Made by a program: the position numbers and the translations under genes | DNA from: Enterocloster asparagiformis | GTDB lineage: Bacteria; Bacillota; Clostridia; Lachnospirales; Lachnospiraceae | DNA: 19,293 bases | Reading direction: 5' to 3' | Assembly (NCBI GenBank): GCA_018380885.1 | Contig: JAGZSY010000053.1 | Location: forward strand, 1 to 19,293 | Shown: positions 7,036 to 15,627 of the stretch, in pieces | Position numbering within the stretch: position 1 is the stretch's first letter | Layout: every line of letters begins with the position of its first letter | Notes under the pieces: generated by a model | What the model saw: only the letters and a program-made list of their open reading frames with translations | Databases searched by the model: none | What the model was told of the DNA's origin: nothing

Positions 7036-7839
7036 ATGATGAAAGCAATCTTTTTTGACATCGACGGTACGCTCAGGGATTTTGAGGAGAAGGGCATCCC
7101 GGAGTATACCAGAAGGGCTCTGGATATGGCCCGGGCCGCGGGGCTGCGCCTGTGCATCGCCACGGGGCGTCATTGGCTGGAGATTGAGGAGGAGGGGCTG
7201 CTGGACGATTTGGAATTTGATGCCTATGTGACCTTAAACGGCCAGCTGTGCTATGTGAAGATGGAGGGGAAGGCCCCGGGGCAGGCGGTTTTGCGCAGCC
7301 CCATCGATCCGGGGCAGGTGAAGCTCCTGATGGATATGATGGAGGAGGAGCCGTTTCCCTGCCTCTTTATGGAGGAGGAGCGGATGTATATAAACTATAC
7401 GGATCAGCGGGTGGAGCTGGTGCAGAAGGGGATCGGCACAGCGCTGCCCCCGGTGGACGACATCAGGCGGGCCCTGATGAATCCGGTGTACCAGATTGTG
7501 CCGTATGTGGACCGGGAGCGGGCGGCGCGGATTATCGGAGGGCTTCCCGGCTGCAGCCATTCCGTGTGGCACGCGGGAAATGCGCTGGATCTGCTGCCGG
7601 CCGGGGGCGGAAAGTGCGTTGGGATTGAAGCGGTGCTGCGGCATTACGGTATGGACGCCCGGGAGGCCGCGGCCATAGGCGATGGGGCCAACGATGTGTC
7701 CATGCTCAGGTACGCGGGGCTTGGGATCGCCATGGGAAATGGCTGTCAGGCGGCGAAAGCGGCGGCGGACGCCGTGGTTGGGAAGCTCAAAGACGGGGGA
7801 TTGAAGGAAGGGGTGGAGTTGGTTTTGGGCAGGCGGTGA
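7036..7839 (+). CDS. Cof-type HAD-superfamily phosphatase
   Basis: This 267-residue cytosolic hydrolase has all visible HAD motifs. Motif I is FFDIDGTLRD (nucleophile D9, acid D11), motif II is the Thr in CIATGRHW (about residue 44), and the C-terminal motif is AIGDGANDVSMLRYAGLGIAMGNG (about 213-236) with the metal-binding acidic residues. The GDGANDVSML form and an inserted cap of about 110 residues between the motifs place it in the Cof/YidA-like (IIB) group, which removes phosphate from sugar phosphates or similar small molecules. The exact substrate cannot be read. The start is ATG 7036 or 7039. A strong terminator follows at 7907-7948. Confidence 0.9.
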   Translation: MMKAIFFDIDGTLRDFEEKGIPEYTRRALDMARAAGLRLCIATGRHWLEIEEEGLLDDLEFDAYVTLNGQLCYVKMEGKAPGQAVLRSPIDPGQVKLLMDMMEEEPFPCLFMEEERMYINYTDQRVELVQKGIGTALPPVDDIRRALMNPVYQIVPYVDRERAARIIGGLPGCSHSVWHAGNALDLLPAGGGKCVGIEAVLRHYGMDAREAAAIGDGANDVSMLRYAGLGIAMGNGCQAAKAAADAVVGKLKDGGLKEGVELVLGRR

Positions 7840-7906
7840 GGGGCCGCCCGGGAGCGGAAAACAAAGGCCGGCGCCTGCGGGAACGGGAAAATAAGAGAAG
7901 GGCAGA

Positions 7907-7948
7907 TAAAAGAGCTGTGTGAGTTTTTGGATTCACACGGCTCTTTTT
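7907..7948. terminator. Intrinsic terminator between convergent HAD and flippase genes
   Basis: The stem AGAGCTGTGTGA (7911-7922) pairs with TCACACGGCTCT (7933-7944, one G-T pair). It is preceded by AAAA and followed by TTTTT, so it can end transcription in both directions. Confidence 0.85.
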
Positions 7949-7974
7949 GGGCGGCTATGTATGACGTTCAGAGA

Positions 7975-9546
7975 TCAGACCGGGAGCCTGCGTTTGTGGA
8001 ACAGGAGCAGCAGTCCCAGGTAGCTGAGGCAGAGGAACGCGATCTGGAGGGCGGTCTCTACAAAGAGCGGGAGCTGGCCTGTGGGGCGGGAGATAGGGGT
8101 GGCGAAGTAGTAGAGGCCGATGGAGATGGCTAAGAGCAGGGAGGGCTTTATGACCATGCTCCAGGCGCTCCAGCGGAAGGGGACCAGGCGCTTCAGGGAG
8201 AGAAGGCTGAGCAGCGCCAGGGCCAGTTCGCTGGCCAGCATCCCCCAGAGGTAGCCCAGGATGCCGAAGGTGGGGATGGCAAAGAGGACAAAGGCCAGGC
8301 GGATCAGCATGGCCGCTACATTCTGGAGGAAGGTGATGGAGGTTTTGCCCAGGCCGTTTAAGACGCTTCCCAGGGTGGTGGCCAGGTACATGAAGGGGCA
8401 GAGCCAGGCCAGGATGGTGATGAAGGTGCCGGAGTCCGGGTCCCGGAACACGCTGACGCCCAGCTGGCTGCCGAACATGGTGAATACGCCGATGCAGAGG
8501 ATGCCCATGTAGCAGCTGTAGCGCAGGGACATGGAGATCACGGAGGAGATGCGCTCCTCGTTGCCGTCGGACTGGGCCTCGGCCACGGTGGGCAGAAGCA
8601 GCACCGCCATGGAGTTGGTGATGGCGGAGGGAAAGAGGATGAAGGGCAGGCTCATCCCGGTCAGGACGCCGTAGACGGAAAACGCCTCGCTGCTGGTGAG
8701 GCCGAAGCGCACCAGGCGGTTGGGAATCCAGATGGCCTCGGCGCTGCCCAGGAAGTTGAGCACCAGGCGGTTGCCCATGAGCGGCAGGGCCAGGGCCATC
8801 AGGGGGCCGGAGGTCTCCCGCAGCCCGGCGGCCAGCCCGTTAAGCCCGGCGGTCTGAACGCCGGGGCGCAGACCCCGGTCCGGCGGAAACAGCAGCAGGG
8901 AGAGGAAGGTGAAGGCGGCCGAGGCCATTTCCCCGATCAGGTGGCCGTAGACGGCCAGGGTGACGGTGATCTCCCGGCCTCGTTCCGCCCAGATGTCCAC
9001 GATCAGAAACACCGCGGCCATGCGGATCACCTGCTCCGCCACCTGTGAGAAGGCCGGGACACGGGCTTTCTGCATACCATAGTAGTAGCCGTTGATGCAG
9101 GCGTGGAGGGCGGCGAAGGGCACGGACAGGGCCATGACGGGCAGATAGGGGGCGCAGCGCGGCTCCAGCAGCAGCCTGGCGGCCAGAAAATCGTCGAACC
9201 GGCAGATAAAGGCGGCTAAGAGCACGGACAGAGACATGGAGATGATCAGTCCGCTGCGGAAGGCCGCCCGGCCGCGCTTCATGTTGGCGGCCACGTACTG
9301 GGAGAGGGCCGTCTGGATGGAGCCGGCGCAGACTGCAAAGCAGATGCCGAACACCGGGTGGACCATGTTGTAGATGCCAAGCCCTTCCGCACCGACGGCC
9401 CGGGACATAAAGATCCGGTAAAAGAACCCCAGAACCCGGCAGAGAAAGCCGGTCCCGGTGAGCAGCAGCGTGCCGGTGATGAACGCCCGCTTCCGCGGGG
9501 ACAGCCAGCTGCCTTTAGATTGAGAGGAAGTCTTGGGACTTTTCAT
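7975..9546 (-). CDS. SpoVB/MurJ-like lipid (oligosaccharide) flippase
   Basis: The 523-residue protein has about fourteen hydrophobic segments and begins, after a basic 20-residue tail, with FITGTLLLTGTGFLCRVLGF and then MSRAVGAEGLGIYNMVHPVF, the typical start of the SpoVB/PST group of the MOP exporter superfamily. Its length is that of SpoVB. Such proteins flip lipid-linked cell-wall or polysaccharide precursors across the membrane; SpoVB is needed for spore cortex in spore formers. Clostridia carry several paralogues, so I do not assign a symbol. The ATG at 9546 has a GGAG site seven bases upstream. It is transcribed alone, convergent with the HAD gene and divergent from the nifS operon. 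Confidence 0.85.
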   Translation of the reverse strand: MKSPKTSSQSKGSWLSPRKRAFITGTLLLTGTGFLCRVLGFFYRIFMSRAVGAEGLGIYNMVHPVFGICFAVCAGSIQTALSQYVAANMKRGRAAFRSGLIISMSLSVLLAAFICRFDDFLAARLLLEPRCAPYLPVMALSVPFAALHACINGYYYGMQKARVPAFSQVAEQVIRMAAVFLIVDIWAERGREITVTLAVYGHLIGEMASAAFTFLSLLLFPPDRGLRPGVQTAGLNGLAAGLRETSGPLMALALPLMGNRLVLNFLGSAEAIWIPNRLVRFGLTSSEAFSVYGVLTGMSLPFILFPSAITNSMAVLLLPTVAEAQSDGNEERISSVISMSLRYSCYMGILCIGVFTMFGSQLGVSVFRDPDSGTFITILAWLCPFMYLATTLGSVLNGLGKTSITFLQNVAAMLIRLAFVLFAIPTFGILGYLWGMLASELALALLSLLSLKRLVPFRWSAWSMVIKPSLLLAISIGLYYFATPISRPTGQLPLFVETALQIAFLCLSYLGLLLLFHKRRLPV

Positions 9547-9695
9547 AAAAACTCCGGGATTTGCGAATTATTATAAATATATGGGAAAGGCGCTTGGTTA
9601 TGCCCGCAAAGGGGCGAAATCCAGCCCGGAAAGGCGCATATATTATATAGTGGATAAAAAAACTCCATTTTTAATGCAAAATAAGATCATTCCCA

Positions 9696-9724
9696 TTGAA
9701 ATTGTAGGAATTAAATGGTATAGT
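9696..9724 (+). promoter_or_regulatory. Sigma-A-type promoter of the nifS operon
   Basis: TTGAAA (9696-9701) and TATAGT (9719-9724) are separated by exactly 17 bp, in an AT-rich 245-bp gap without a gene. This gives a leader of roughly 60 nt before the nifS ATG. No Rrf2/IscR regulator gene stands next to it. Confidence 0.65.
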
Positions 9725-9791
9725 AGGTAGCGTAGATGAAGCTTTTAACTTTATGCTATGTATAAAACAAAACGAAAGGCGGATTTGCAAT

Positions 9792-10976
9792 ATGAAACAG
9801 TTGATTTATCTGGACAATGCGGCCACGACCAAGACGAGGCCGGAAGTGGTGGAGGCCATGCTTCCCTATTTCAGCGAGTATTACGGAAACCCATCCTCCG
9901 TGTACGAATTTTCAACCATCACCAAAAAGGCGGTGACCGAGGCCCGCGAGACCATCGCGAAGTCCCTGGGAGCCCAGGCCAATGAGATATATTTTACCGC
10001 CGGCGGCAGCGAGTCCGACAACTGGGCGCTGACCGCAACCGCGGAAGCTTACCAGTCCAAGGGCAAGCACATTATCACCAGCAAGATCGAGCACCACGCG
10101 GTGCTGCACACCTGCGCCCATCTGGAGAAGCGCGGTTTTGAGGTGACCTATGTGGACGTGGATGAGAACGGCGTGGTCAAGCTGGATGAGCTAAAGAAAG
10201 CCATCCGCCCCGACACCATCCTGATCTCCATCATGTTCGCCAACAACGAGATCGGCACCATCGAGCCCATTAAGGAGATCGGGCAGATCGCCAGGGAGCA
10301 CGGCATCCTGTTCCACACCGACGCGGTGCAGGCCTACGCCCACGTTCCGATCAATGTGGACGAGTACAACATCGACATGCTCAGCTCCAGCGCACACAAG
10401 CTGAACGGCCCCAAGGGCATCGGCTTCCTCTATATCCGCAAGGGCGTGAAGATCCGCTCCTTTATCCACGGCGGCGCCCAGGAGCGCAAGCGCCGCGCCG
10501 GCACGGAGAACGTGCCCGGCATCGTGGGCTACGGCAAGGCGGTGGAGATCGCCATGGCCACGCTGGATGAGCGGGCAAAGCAGGAGACCGGGCTGCGCGA
10601 CTACCTGATGGACCGCGTGATGGCCGAGGTGCCCTACACCCGCATCAACGGCTCCCGCAAGAACCGTCTGCCCAACAACGTGAACTTCGCCTTCCAGTTT
10701 ATCGAGGGCGAGTCCCTGCTGATCAAGCTGGATATGGCCGGAATCTGTGGTTCCAGCGGTTCCGCCTGTACCTCCGGTTCCCTGGACCCCTCCCATGTGC
10801 TGCTGGCCATCGGGCTGCCCCACGAGATCGCCCACGGTTCCCTGCGCCTGACCTTGAGCGAGGAGAACACCAGGGAGGAGATGGATTACGTGGTGGAGAA
10901 GATCAAGGAGATCGTGGCCTACCTGCGCAATCTGTCCCCGCTGTACGAGGATTTTATGAAGAAATCCGGCCGCTGA
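9792..10976 (+). CDS. nifS: Cysteine desulfurase (NifS/IscS type)
   Basis: The start is the ATG at 9792 (MKQLIYLDNAATTKTRPEVV), preceded by AAAGGCGG; an in-frame ATG at 9753 lacks a site and adds a non-conserved tail. The 394-residue PLP enzyme takes sulfur from cysteine, leaving alanine, and holds it as a persulfide. Visible residues are the PLP lysine K203 in SAHKLNGPKG and the catalytic cysteine C326 in GSACTSGS within the long mobile loop of class I desulfurases. SKIEHHAVLHTC carries the PLP-stacking histidine. The scaffold gene nifU and mnmA follow, so the sulfur is expected to go to Fe-S clusters and to 2-thiouridine in tRNA. A 160-bp gap without a terminator separates it from nifU. Confidence 0.95.
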   Translation: MKQLIYLDNAATTKTRPEVVEAMLPYFSEYYGNPSSVYEFSTITKKAVTEARETIAKSLGAQANEIYFTAGGSESDNWALTATAEAYQSKGKHIITSKIEHHAVLHTCAHLEKRGFEVTYVDVDENGVVKLDELKKAIRPDTILISIMFANNEIGTIEPIKEIGQIAREHGILFHTDAVQAYAHVPINVDEYNIDMLSSSAHKLNGPKGIGFLYIRKGVKIRSFIHGGAQERKRRAGTENVPGIVGYGKAVEIAMATLDERAKQETGLRDYLMDRVMAEVPYTRINGSRKNRLPNNVNFAFQFIEGESLLIKLDMAGICGSSGSACTSGSLDPSHVLLAIGLPHEIAHGSLRLTLSEENTREEMDYVVEKIKEIVAYLRNLSPLYEDFMKKSGR

Positions 10977-11136
10977 GAACTGGCCGGGATCAAACGATAT
11001 TGCCCGGCGGGGCGCTTTTGACCCGCGGCAGGCCGGAGTACAAGGCCGCAGCCGGCAGGAAACGCCGGTAAAGGGTACAGCGCCCGCCGTTTCCGCAAAA
11101 ACCATGAGAACGAAAAAATACAGGAGAGATTGAATT

Positions 11137-11574
11137 ATGTATACAGAGAAAGTAATGGACCATTTTGAGCATCCCAGAAATGTAGGAGAGATTGAGAACG
11201 CCAGCGGCATGGGCACGGTGGGCAATCCCAAGTGCGGAGATATCATGCGCATTTACCTGGACATTGACGAGAATCAGATCATCCGGGATGTAAAGTTTAA
11301 GACCTTTGGCTGCGGGGCGGCGGTTGCCACCAGCAGCATGGCCACGGAGCTGGTCAAGGGCAAATCCATCTACGAGGCCATGCAGGTGACCAACAAGGCT
11401 GTCTGTGAGGCGTTAGACGGACTTCCGCCTGTGAAGATCCACTGCTCCCTGCTGGCGGAGGAGGCCATCCACGCGGCGCTCTGGGATTACGCCCAGAAGC
11501 ACGGCATCACCATCGACGGACTGGAGAAGCCCAAGGACAACATCGGCGAAGAGGAAGAAGAGGAAGATTATTAA
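11137..11574 (+). CDS. nifU: IscU/NifU-type Fe-S cluster scaffold
   Basis: This 145-residue protein matches the IscU-type N-terminal module. It has the three ligand cysteines C33 (GNPKCGD, with the family Asp), C59 (FGCGAA) and C103 (KIHCSLLAEEAI, with the preceding His). It builds Fe-S clusters from sulfur delivered by the desulfurase encoded upstream. The C-terminus ends in an unusual acidic run (EEEEEED). The ATG has an AGGAGA site. The start of mnmA follows after 6 bp; the purine-rich codons of the acidic tail may double as the ribosome binding site for mnmA. Confidence 0.95.
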   Translation: MYTEKVMDHFEHPRNVGEIENASGMGTVGNPKCGDIMRIYLDIDENQIIRDVKFKTFGCGAAVATSSMATELVKGKSIYEAMQVTNKAVCEALDGLPPVKIHCSLLAEEAIHAALWDYAQKHGITIDGLEKPKDNIGEEEEEEDY

Positions 11575-11580
11575 TCGGCC

Positions 11581-12666
11581 ATGAACGAAGAGAAAAAGAC
11601 CGTAGTGGTGGGCATGTCCGGGGGAGTTGATTCCTCCGTGGCGGCCTACCTTTTAAAACAGCAGGGCTACAGGGTGATCGGCGTCACCATGCAGATTTGG
11701 CAGGACGAGGACAGGGAGACCCAGGAGGCCGAAGGGGGCTGCTGCGGCCTCAGCGCTGTGGACGACGCCCGCCGGGTGGCCATGCAGCTGGACATCCCCT
11801 ATTATGTGATGAATTTCAAGAGCGAGTTCCGCGAGAATGTGATGGACTATTTTGCCGGGGAATACCTGGCGGGGCGCACGCCCAATCCCTGCATCGCCTG
11901 CAACCGCTATGTGAAGTGGGAGTCCCTGCTGCGCAGGAGCATCGCCATCGGGGCCGACTGCATCGCCACCGGCCACTACGCCAGAATCGAGCGGCTGGAA
12001 AACGGGCGCTTTGCGCTGCGCCAGTCGGTGACCGCGGCCAAGGACCAGACCTACGCCCTCTACAACCTGACCCAGGAGCAGCTGGGCAGGACCCTGATGC
12101 CCGTGGGCTGCTACCACAAGGAGGAGATACGCCGCATGGCCGAGGAGATCGGCCTGAGCGTTGCCCACAAGCCGGACAGCCAGGAAATCTGTTTTATCCC
12201 GGACCACGACTACGCCTCCTTTATCAGGGACTACACCGGGAAATCCTGTCCGGAGGGCAACTTTGTGGATCTGCAGGGAAATATTCTGGGCCGCCACAAG
12301 GGAATTTCCCACTATACCGTGGGCCAGCGCAAGGGCTTAAATCTGGCGATGGGACGCCCTGTGTTCGTGGTGGAGATTCGACCGGACACCAACGAGGTGG
12401 TGATCGGGGAGGGCGAAGATGTATTTACAAATATCCTCCGCTGTAGTAAACTGAACTGGATGGCGGTGGACGGGCTTCACGGCGGGCAGCTGCGGGTCAA
12501 TGCAAAGATTCGCTACAGCCACAGAGGCGCGGCCTGTACCATACGCGAGATCGGCAAAGACCTGGTGGAATGCGTGTTTGACGAGCCGGTCCGGGCGGTG
12601 ACGCCGGGCCAGGCCGTGGTATTTTACACCGGGGACTACGTGGCCGGAGGAGGAACCATACTATGA
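11581..12666 (+). CDS. mnmA: tRNA-specific 2-thiouridylase MnmA
   Basis: The 361-residue enzyme puts sulfur at position 2 of U34 in tRNAs for Lys, Glu and Gln. The ATP-binding PP-loop SGGVDSS is at 13-19. The catalytic cysteine pair is present: C104 in NPCIACNRY and C204 in QEICFIPD, which form the disulfide during turnover. GHYAR (around 130) and [15 protein letters not shown] (around 240) are conserved family stretches. Placement behind nifS-nifU fits a direct sulfur supply line. It overlaps the amidase gene by ATGA. Confidence 0.96.
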   Translation: MNEEKKTVVVGMSGGVDSSVAAYLLKQQGYRVIGVTMQIWQDEDRETQEAEGGCCGLSAVDDARRVAMQLDIPYYVMNFKSEFRENVMDYFAGEYLAGRTPNPCIACNRYVKWESLLRRSIAIGADCIATGHYARIERLENGRFALRQSVTAAKDQTYALYNLTQEQLGRTLMPVGCYHKEEIRRMAEEIGLSVAHKPDSQEICFIPDHDYASFIRDYTGKSCPEGNFVDLQGNILGRHKGISHYTVGQRKGLNLAMGRPVFVVEIRPDTNEVVIGEGEDVFTNILRCSKLNWMAVDGLHGGQLRVNAKIRYSHRGAACTIREIGKDLVECVFDEPVRAVTPGQAVVFYTGDYVAGGGTIL

Positions 12667-13922
12667 GACGAGATATAAAGAAAATGGGCTTGGCGGTGCT
12701 GTGCGCGGGTGCGCTCTGCGCCGGCGGAGCCCTTTCCGCGTGCGGGTCATACAAGCCGGTGGAGGCGTCCGCAAACCAGGACGCCGCCGGGGAGGACGGG
12801 GCTATGGAGTCATCGGCCCAGGACGAAGCCCGGGAGGCAGGCGGCGCGGAGACGGCCGCGACACCGGAATCCAGCCGCAACGAGGCGGATTTGACCACCG
12901 CCAAGCTGCCGGAATTTGACGAGGTGGACGAGACTGTTTATGTGAAAACAGCGGACGGGACGCCTGTGAACGTGCGTTCCAGCTGCAACAAGCAGAACAA
13001 TTCCAACGTGGTGACCACGGCCGCGGCCGGCACGGAGTTAAAGCGCACCGGCGTCAGCGGCGAGTGGAGCCGGGTGGTGTTAAACGGCGAGGTGGCCTAC
13101 ATCGCCACGGACTTTTTGTCCACCGAGGTGCCGGAGACCACGGCGGCTTCCGGCTCCGCCAACCTGGAGGCCGGCGAGGTGAAGCTGGACGCCTCCTGGA
13201 AGTACGCGGATTTTTCCAAGATCAATTCCGGGGCGGCCAGACTGTACCGCTCCGAGGCGGCCAGCCGCAAGAATAAGACGATCTGCGTTAACGCGGGCCA
13301 CGGCACGTCGGGGGGCAGCAGCGTAAAGACGTTGTGCCACCCGGACGGGACCCCGAAGGTCACCGGAGGAACCACCGGCGCAGGGGCCACCTCGGCGGTG
13401 GCCGTGTCCGGAGGCATGACCTTCTCCGACGGCACCCCTGAGCCCAAGGTGACCCTGGCTATGGCATTGAAGCTGAAGGACAAGCTGCTGGCGAACGGCT
13501 ACGACGTGCTGATGATCCGCGAGAGCGACGACGTCCAGCTGGACAACGTGGCGCGGACCGTGATCGCCAACAACACCAGCGACTGCCACATCGCCCTGCA
13601 CTGGGACAGCACCACCAACGACAAGGGGGCCTTCTACATGAGCGTGCCCTCCAATCAGTCCTACCGCGACATGGAGCCGGTGAAATCCCACTGGGAGCAG
13701 CACAACGCCCTGGGAACCAGCCTGGTGGCGGGCCTGAAATCCGCGGGCGTGAAGATCTTTTCAAACGGAGCCATGGAGATGGATCTGACCCAGACTTCCT
13801 TCTCCACCATCCCGTCGGTGGACATCGAGCTGGGGGACAAGGCCTCCGACCACTCCGCCGCTGCGCTGGATACCTTGGCGGACGGGCTGCTGGCGGGAAT
13901 TAACCAGTTCTTTGGGTATTAA
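12663..13922 (+). CDS. N-acetylmuramoyl-L-alanine amidase lipoprotein with SH3b domain
   Basis: The 419-residue exported protein starts with a basic N-terminus and a hydrophobic segment ending in the lipobox LSAC (Cys27), so it is probably anchored outside as a lipoprotein. Residues 28-90 form an acidic low-complexity linker. Residues about 94-147 form a bacterial SH3 domain ([30 protein letters not shown]). From about 200 on lies an Amidase_3 domain with the Zn ligands H213 (VNAGHG), E260 (PEPKVTL) and H313, and the catalytic Glu E389 (VDIELGD). The usual SIHANA is replaced by IALHWDS, a divergent form. It would cut the amide bond between MurNAc and the stem peptide. Its ATG overlaps the mnmA stop. 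Confidence 0.88.
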   Translation: MRRDIKKMGLAVLCAGALCAGGALSACGSYKPVEASANQDAAGEDGAMESSAQDEAREAGGAETAATPESSRNEADLTTAKLPEFDEVDETVYVKTADGTPVNVRSSCNKQNNSNVVTTAAAGTELKRTGVSGEWSRVVLNGEVAYIATDFLSTEVPETTAASGSANLEAGEVKLDASWKYADFSKINSGAARLYRSEAASRKNKTICVNAGHGTSGGSSVKTLCHPDGTPKVTGGTTGAGATSAVAVSGGMTFSDGTPEPKVTLAMALKLKDKLLANGYDVLMIRESDDVQLDNVARTVIANNTSDCHIALHWDSTTNDKGAFYMSVPSNQSYRDMEPVKSHWEQHNALGTSLVAGLKSAGVKIFSNGAMEMDLTQTSFSTIPSVDIELGDKASDHSAAALDTLADGLLAGINQFFGY

Positions 13923-13949
13923 ATTCGGATATCGCTGTGCTGTAAAGTT

Positions 13950-13979
13950 GGACGCCCTCTCGTAAAAAAGAGGGCGTCC
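13950..13979. terminator. Stem-loop behind the mnmA-amidase operon
   Basis: A perfect 11-bp stem (GGACGCCCTCT with AGAGGGCGTCC) encloses the A-rich loop CGTAAAAA. The T tract expected of a standard rho-independent terminator is missing, so its efficiency is uncertain, but the position 28 bp after the stop fits an operon end. Confidence 0.6.
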
Positions 13980-14031
13980 GCTGTCATTTGCCGGACCGCC
14001 GGGAAAAAGTTAAAAAAATGCCGTCAACCAC

Positions 14032-14060
14032 TTCCCAAATTGCAAATTTTAGTGTATAAT
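14032..14060 (+). promoter_or_regulatory. Promoter of tRNA-Ser
   Basis: A consensus TATAAT lies at 14055-14060, 20 bp before the tRNA. TTCCCA (14032-14037) at 17 bp spacing matches the -35 consensus at four of six positions. Confidence 0.5.
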
Positions 14061-14080
14061 ATCATGGTTGGCTATTTTTA

Positions 14081-14170
14081 GGAGACGTAGCGAAGCGGCC
14101 GTAACGCGGCGCACTCGAAATGCGTTTATCGGTTCATCCCGGTACGAGGGTTCGAATCCCTCCGTCTCCG
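14081..14170 (+). tRNA. tRNA-Ser, anticodon CGA
   Basis: The 90-nt gene folds as a class II tRNA. The acceptor GGAGACG (14081-14087) pairs with CGTCTCC (14163-14169) and the discriminator is G. The anticodon stem GCGCA/TGCGT holds loop CTCGAAA with anticodon CGA, reading UCG. A long variable arm follows, as expected for Ser, and the T arm is GAGGG-TTCGAAT-CCCTC. The 3' CCA is not encoded. Its 3' end is the attachment site of the element to the right. Confidence 0.95.
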
Positions 14171-14174
14171 CTCT

Positions 14175-14208
14175 AAATCCCTTGATTTTTCAAGGGATTT
14201 TATTTTTT
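14175..14208 (+). terminator. Terminator of tRNA-Ser, overlapping the integrase stop
   Basis: The stem AAATCCCTT (14175-14183) pairs with AAGGGATTT (14192-14200), loop GATTTTTC, followed by TATTTTTT. It is a good plus-strand rho-independent terminator. The integrase TAA (14200-14202, reverse strand) lies on its right arm. Confidence 0.85.
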
Positions 14209-15429
14209 GTGTTGCATTTCGTGTTGCATAAATTCAATTAGGGCATCATACCAGCCATCAGGATTGCTTGCTTTCAGGGTGTTTATGATTTCTTCGGGTG
14301 ACTCCTGATTTGGCTTATGCTCTTCTGGAGCCATGAGTTTTTCAAAATATTGGTCGATGATGATATCTACCTTTTGCCGCTCTGGTGTGAATGTATGCGT
14401 GTAGACCTGCTTCATTACTTTATCTGTTTTCCATCCACCACGCTCCAGGGCATATTTTTCTGGAATTTGTAGCATAGCCATGACGGAAGCGTTAAGGTGG
14501 CGAAGATCATGGAACGTCATGTGAGGAATACCTGCTTTGGCAATAACTCGGGTAAAGTGTTTATAGATCGAATGTGCAGAATAGGGTACGATGATGTCGC
14601 CATCAACCTGATCGATCAGCTGCTTTATATATGGAGGGATCCGGTGCATACGATTTCTTGTAGGTACTTTTCCCTGCGGTTTACGATCATCCTTATTTCC
14701 CAGATTAACCACGACTTCTCGGATGACGAGATAATCCCCTTCGAGAGATTTTGACTTGGTGAGACCGCGGACCTCAGACATTGAGAAACTTAACCACATA
14801 GCGAGAAGAACAGCCAATTCCAGCCGGTCGCCTTTGAATAGCTGTATTATGACACCAGGATCAGGGAGGCTCTTGATTTTGGTTTCTGGCTGTGGAAGGC
14901 GAACTGTGCTTTCGAGTGACGGATAATAGGCATTTATAACTGCGGTGATAAGTCCATAACTGTTACGTACAGTCTTGGGGGATATTGCTTTTTTGGTATA
15001 TGGGCTGATTCGTTTTGATTCTTCGTTCACGGCTTCCTTTAAATTTTCTGTAGTTAAGTCTTTGAAACGTTTTTTCATGATTGACTGGAATGAGTTCTTT
15101 TGAATATTGCGGTATCCTCGTATGGTTGATGGTGCAAGGATGCCATCACATGCGGCAATGTATTTAGTAATGCCATCATAGATTGTCATGTTGCCATTAC
15201 TAACGCTTTTCACCTTCTTTTCAAGTGCAAATTGGGCGGCCGCGAACTCGGCCTCCTTTTTTCCATTTTTGCTAGGATCTTCGCTAGTAAAAGACTCATA
15301 GATCCGCTTCTTTTTGGGCTTCCCGTTATTATCGAGCATCGGGGACCCGTCCTTGTTATAGAGCGGGATCGAATGGCTGTACACCTGGCAGCGCCAGGAG
15401 CCAGATGGCAGTTTTTTTGCTTTTGGCAT
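14200..15429 (-). CDS. int: Tyrosine recombinase (phage-type integrase)
   Basis: The 409-residue protein has an N-terminal arm-binding part (about 1-75), a SAM-like core-binding domain (about 80-180) and a C-terminal catalytic domain. Visible catalytic residues are R221 (SMSEVRGL), H307 and R310 (FHDLRHLNAS), W333 in the place of the second His (RGGWKT), and the nucleophile Y343 (QVYTHT). Trp or His at that place are both accepted in the family. The ATG at 15429 has AGGAGG eight bases upstream. It cuts and joins DNA between the element and the tRNA-Ser site. A terminator at 15489-15514 isolates it from the genes upstream, so it should have its own promoter. Confidence 0.95.
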   Translation of the reverse strand: MPKAKKLPSGSWRCQVYSHSIPLYNKDGSPMLDNNGKPKKKRIYESFTSEDPSKNGKKEAEFAAAQFALEKKVKSVSNGNMTIYDGITKYIAACDGILAPSTIRGYRNIQKNSFQSIMKKRFKDLTTENLKEAVNEESKRISPYTKKAISPKTVRNSYGLITAVINAYYPSLESTVRLPQPETKIKSLPDPGVIIQLFKGDRLELAVLLAMWLSFSMSEVRGLTKSKSLEGDYLVIREVVVNLGNKDDRKPQGKVPTRNRMHRIPPYIKQLIDQVDGDIIVPYSAHSIYKHFTRVIAKAGIPHMTFHDLRHLNASVMAMLQIPEKYALERGGWKTDKVMKQVYTHTFTPERQKVDIIIDQYFEKLMAPEEHKPNQESPEEIINTLKASNPDGWYDALIEFMQHEMQHKK

Positions 15430-15455
15430 TGTATCATCCTCCTGTAGATGTTTTG

Positions 15456-15469
15456 TTGCGATATCGCAA
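15456..15469. promoter_or_regulatory. 14-bp perfect palindrome upstream of integrase
   Basis: TTGCGATATCGCAA is a perfect palindrome 27 bp upstream of the integrase start. It could be an operator on the integrase promoter or an accessory binding site for excision; the sequence alone does not decide. Confidence 0.4.
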
Positions 15470-15488
15470 TAGGTTGATTTTCGAGTGC

Positions 15489-15514
15489 AAAAAATACGTC
15501 CTTGCCAGGACGTA
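15489..15514 (-). terminator. Intrinsic terminator of the leftward Abi transcript
   Basis: A perfect 8-bp stem (TACGTCCT / AGGACGTA, 15495-15502 with 15507-15514) with a 4-base loop is followed on the reverse strand by TTTTTT. It ends transcription coming from the Abi gene before the integrase. Confidence 0.85.
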
Positions 15515-15568
15515 CCGAGGATGATATAATTCTATTGATGAGATAGATGTATCATTCCGGTGTGTCCG

Positions 15569-15627
15569 GCAAGAGAATCTAAGCGAAAGCCGTTCCAGTA
15601 GGTAGCTGGTGCGGTTTTTCGTTATTT
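15569..15627 (-). repeat. Conserved 59-bp hairpin element, copy 1 (behind the Abi gene)
   Basis: The stretch GCAAGAGAATCTAAGCGAAA (15569-15588) plus GCCGTT and the distal GCGGTTTTTCGTTATT match copy 2 at 16859-16917; the first 26 bases differ at only two positions. Between them lies a hairpin: CCG (15590-15592) with CGG (15612-15614) and CCAG (15595-15598) with CTGG (15606-15609), extended by CGAAA with TTTCG. It begins immediately at the Abi stop codon. Confidence 0.75.

Noticed and set aside
10977..11136. Gene or terminator in the nifS-nifU gap
   Set aside because: Only short GC-rich inverted repeats without T tracts and no credible frame; a normal AGGAGA site for nifU is the only clear signal.
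10191..11252. 353-residue reverse frame over nifS and nifU
   Set aside because: Antisense shadow of two clearly recognised genes, with low-complexity composition.
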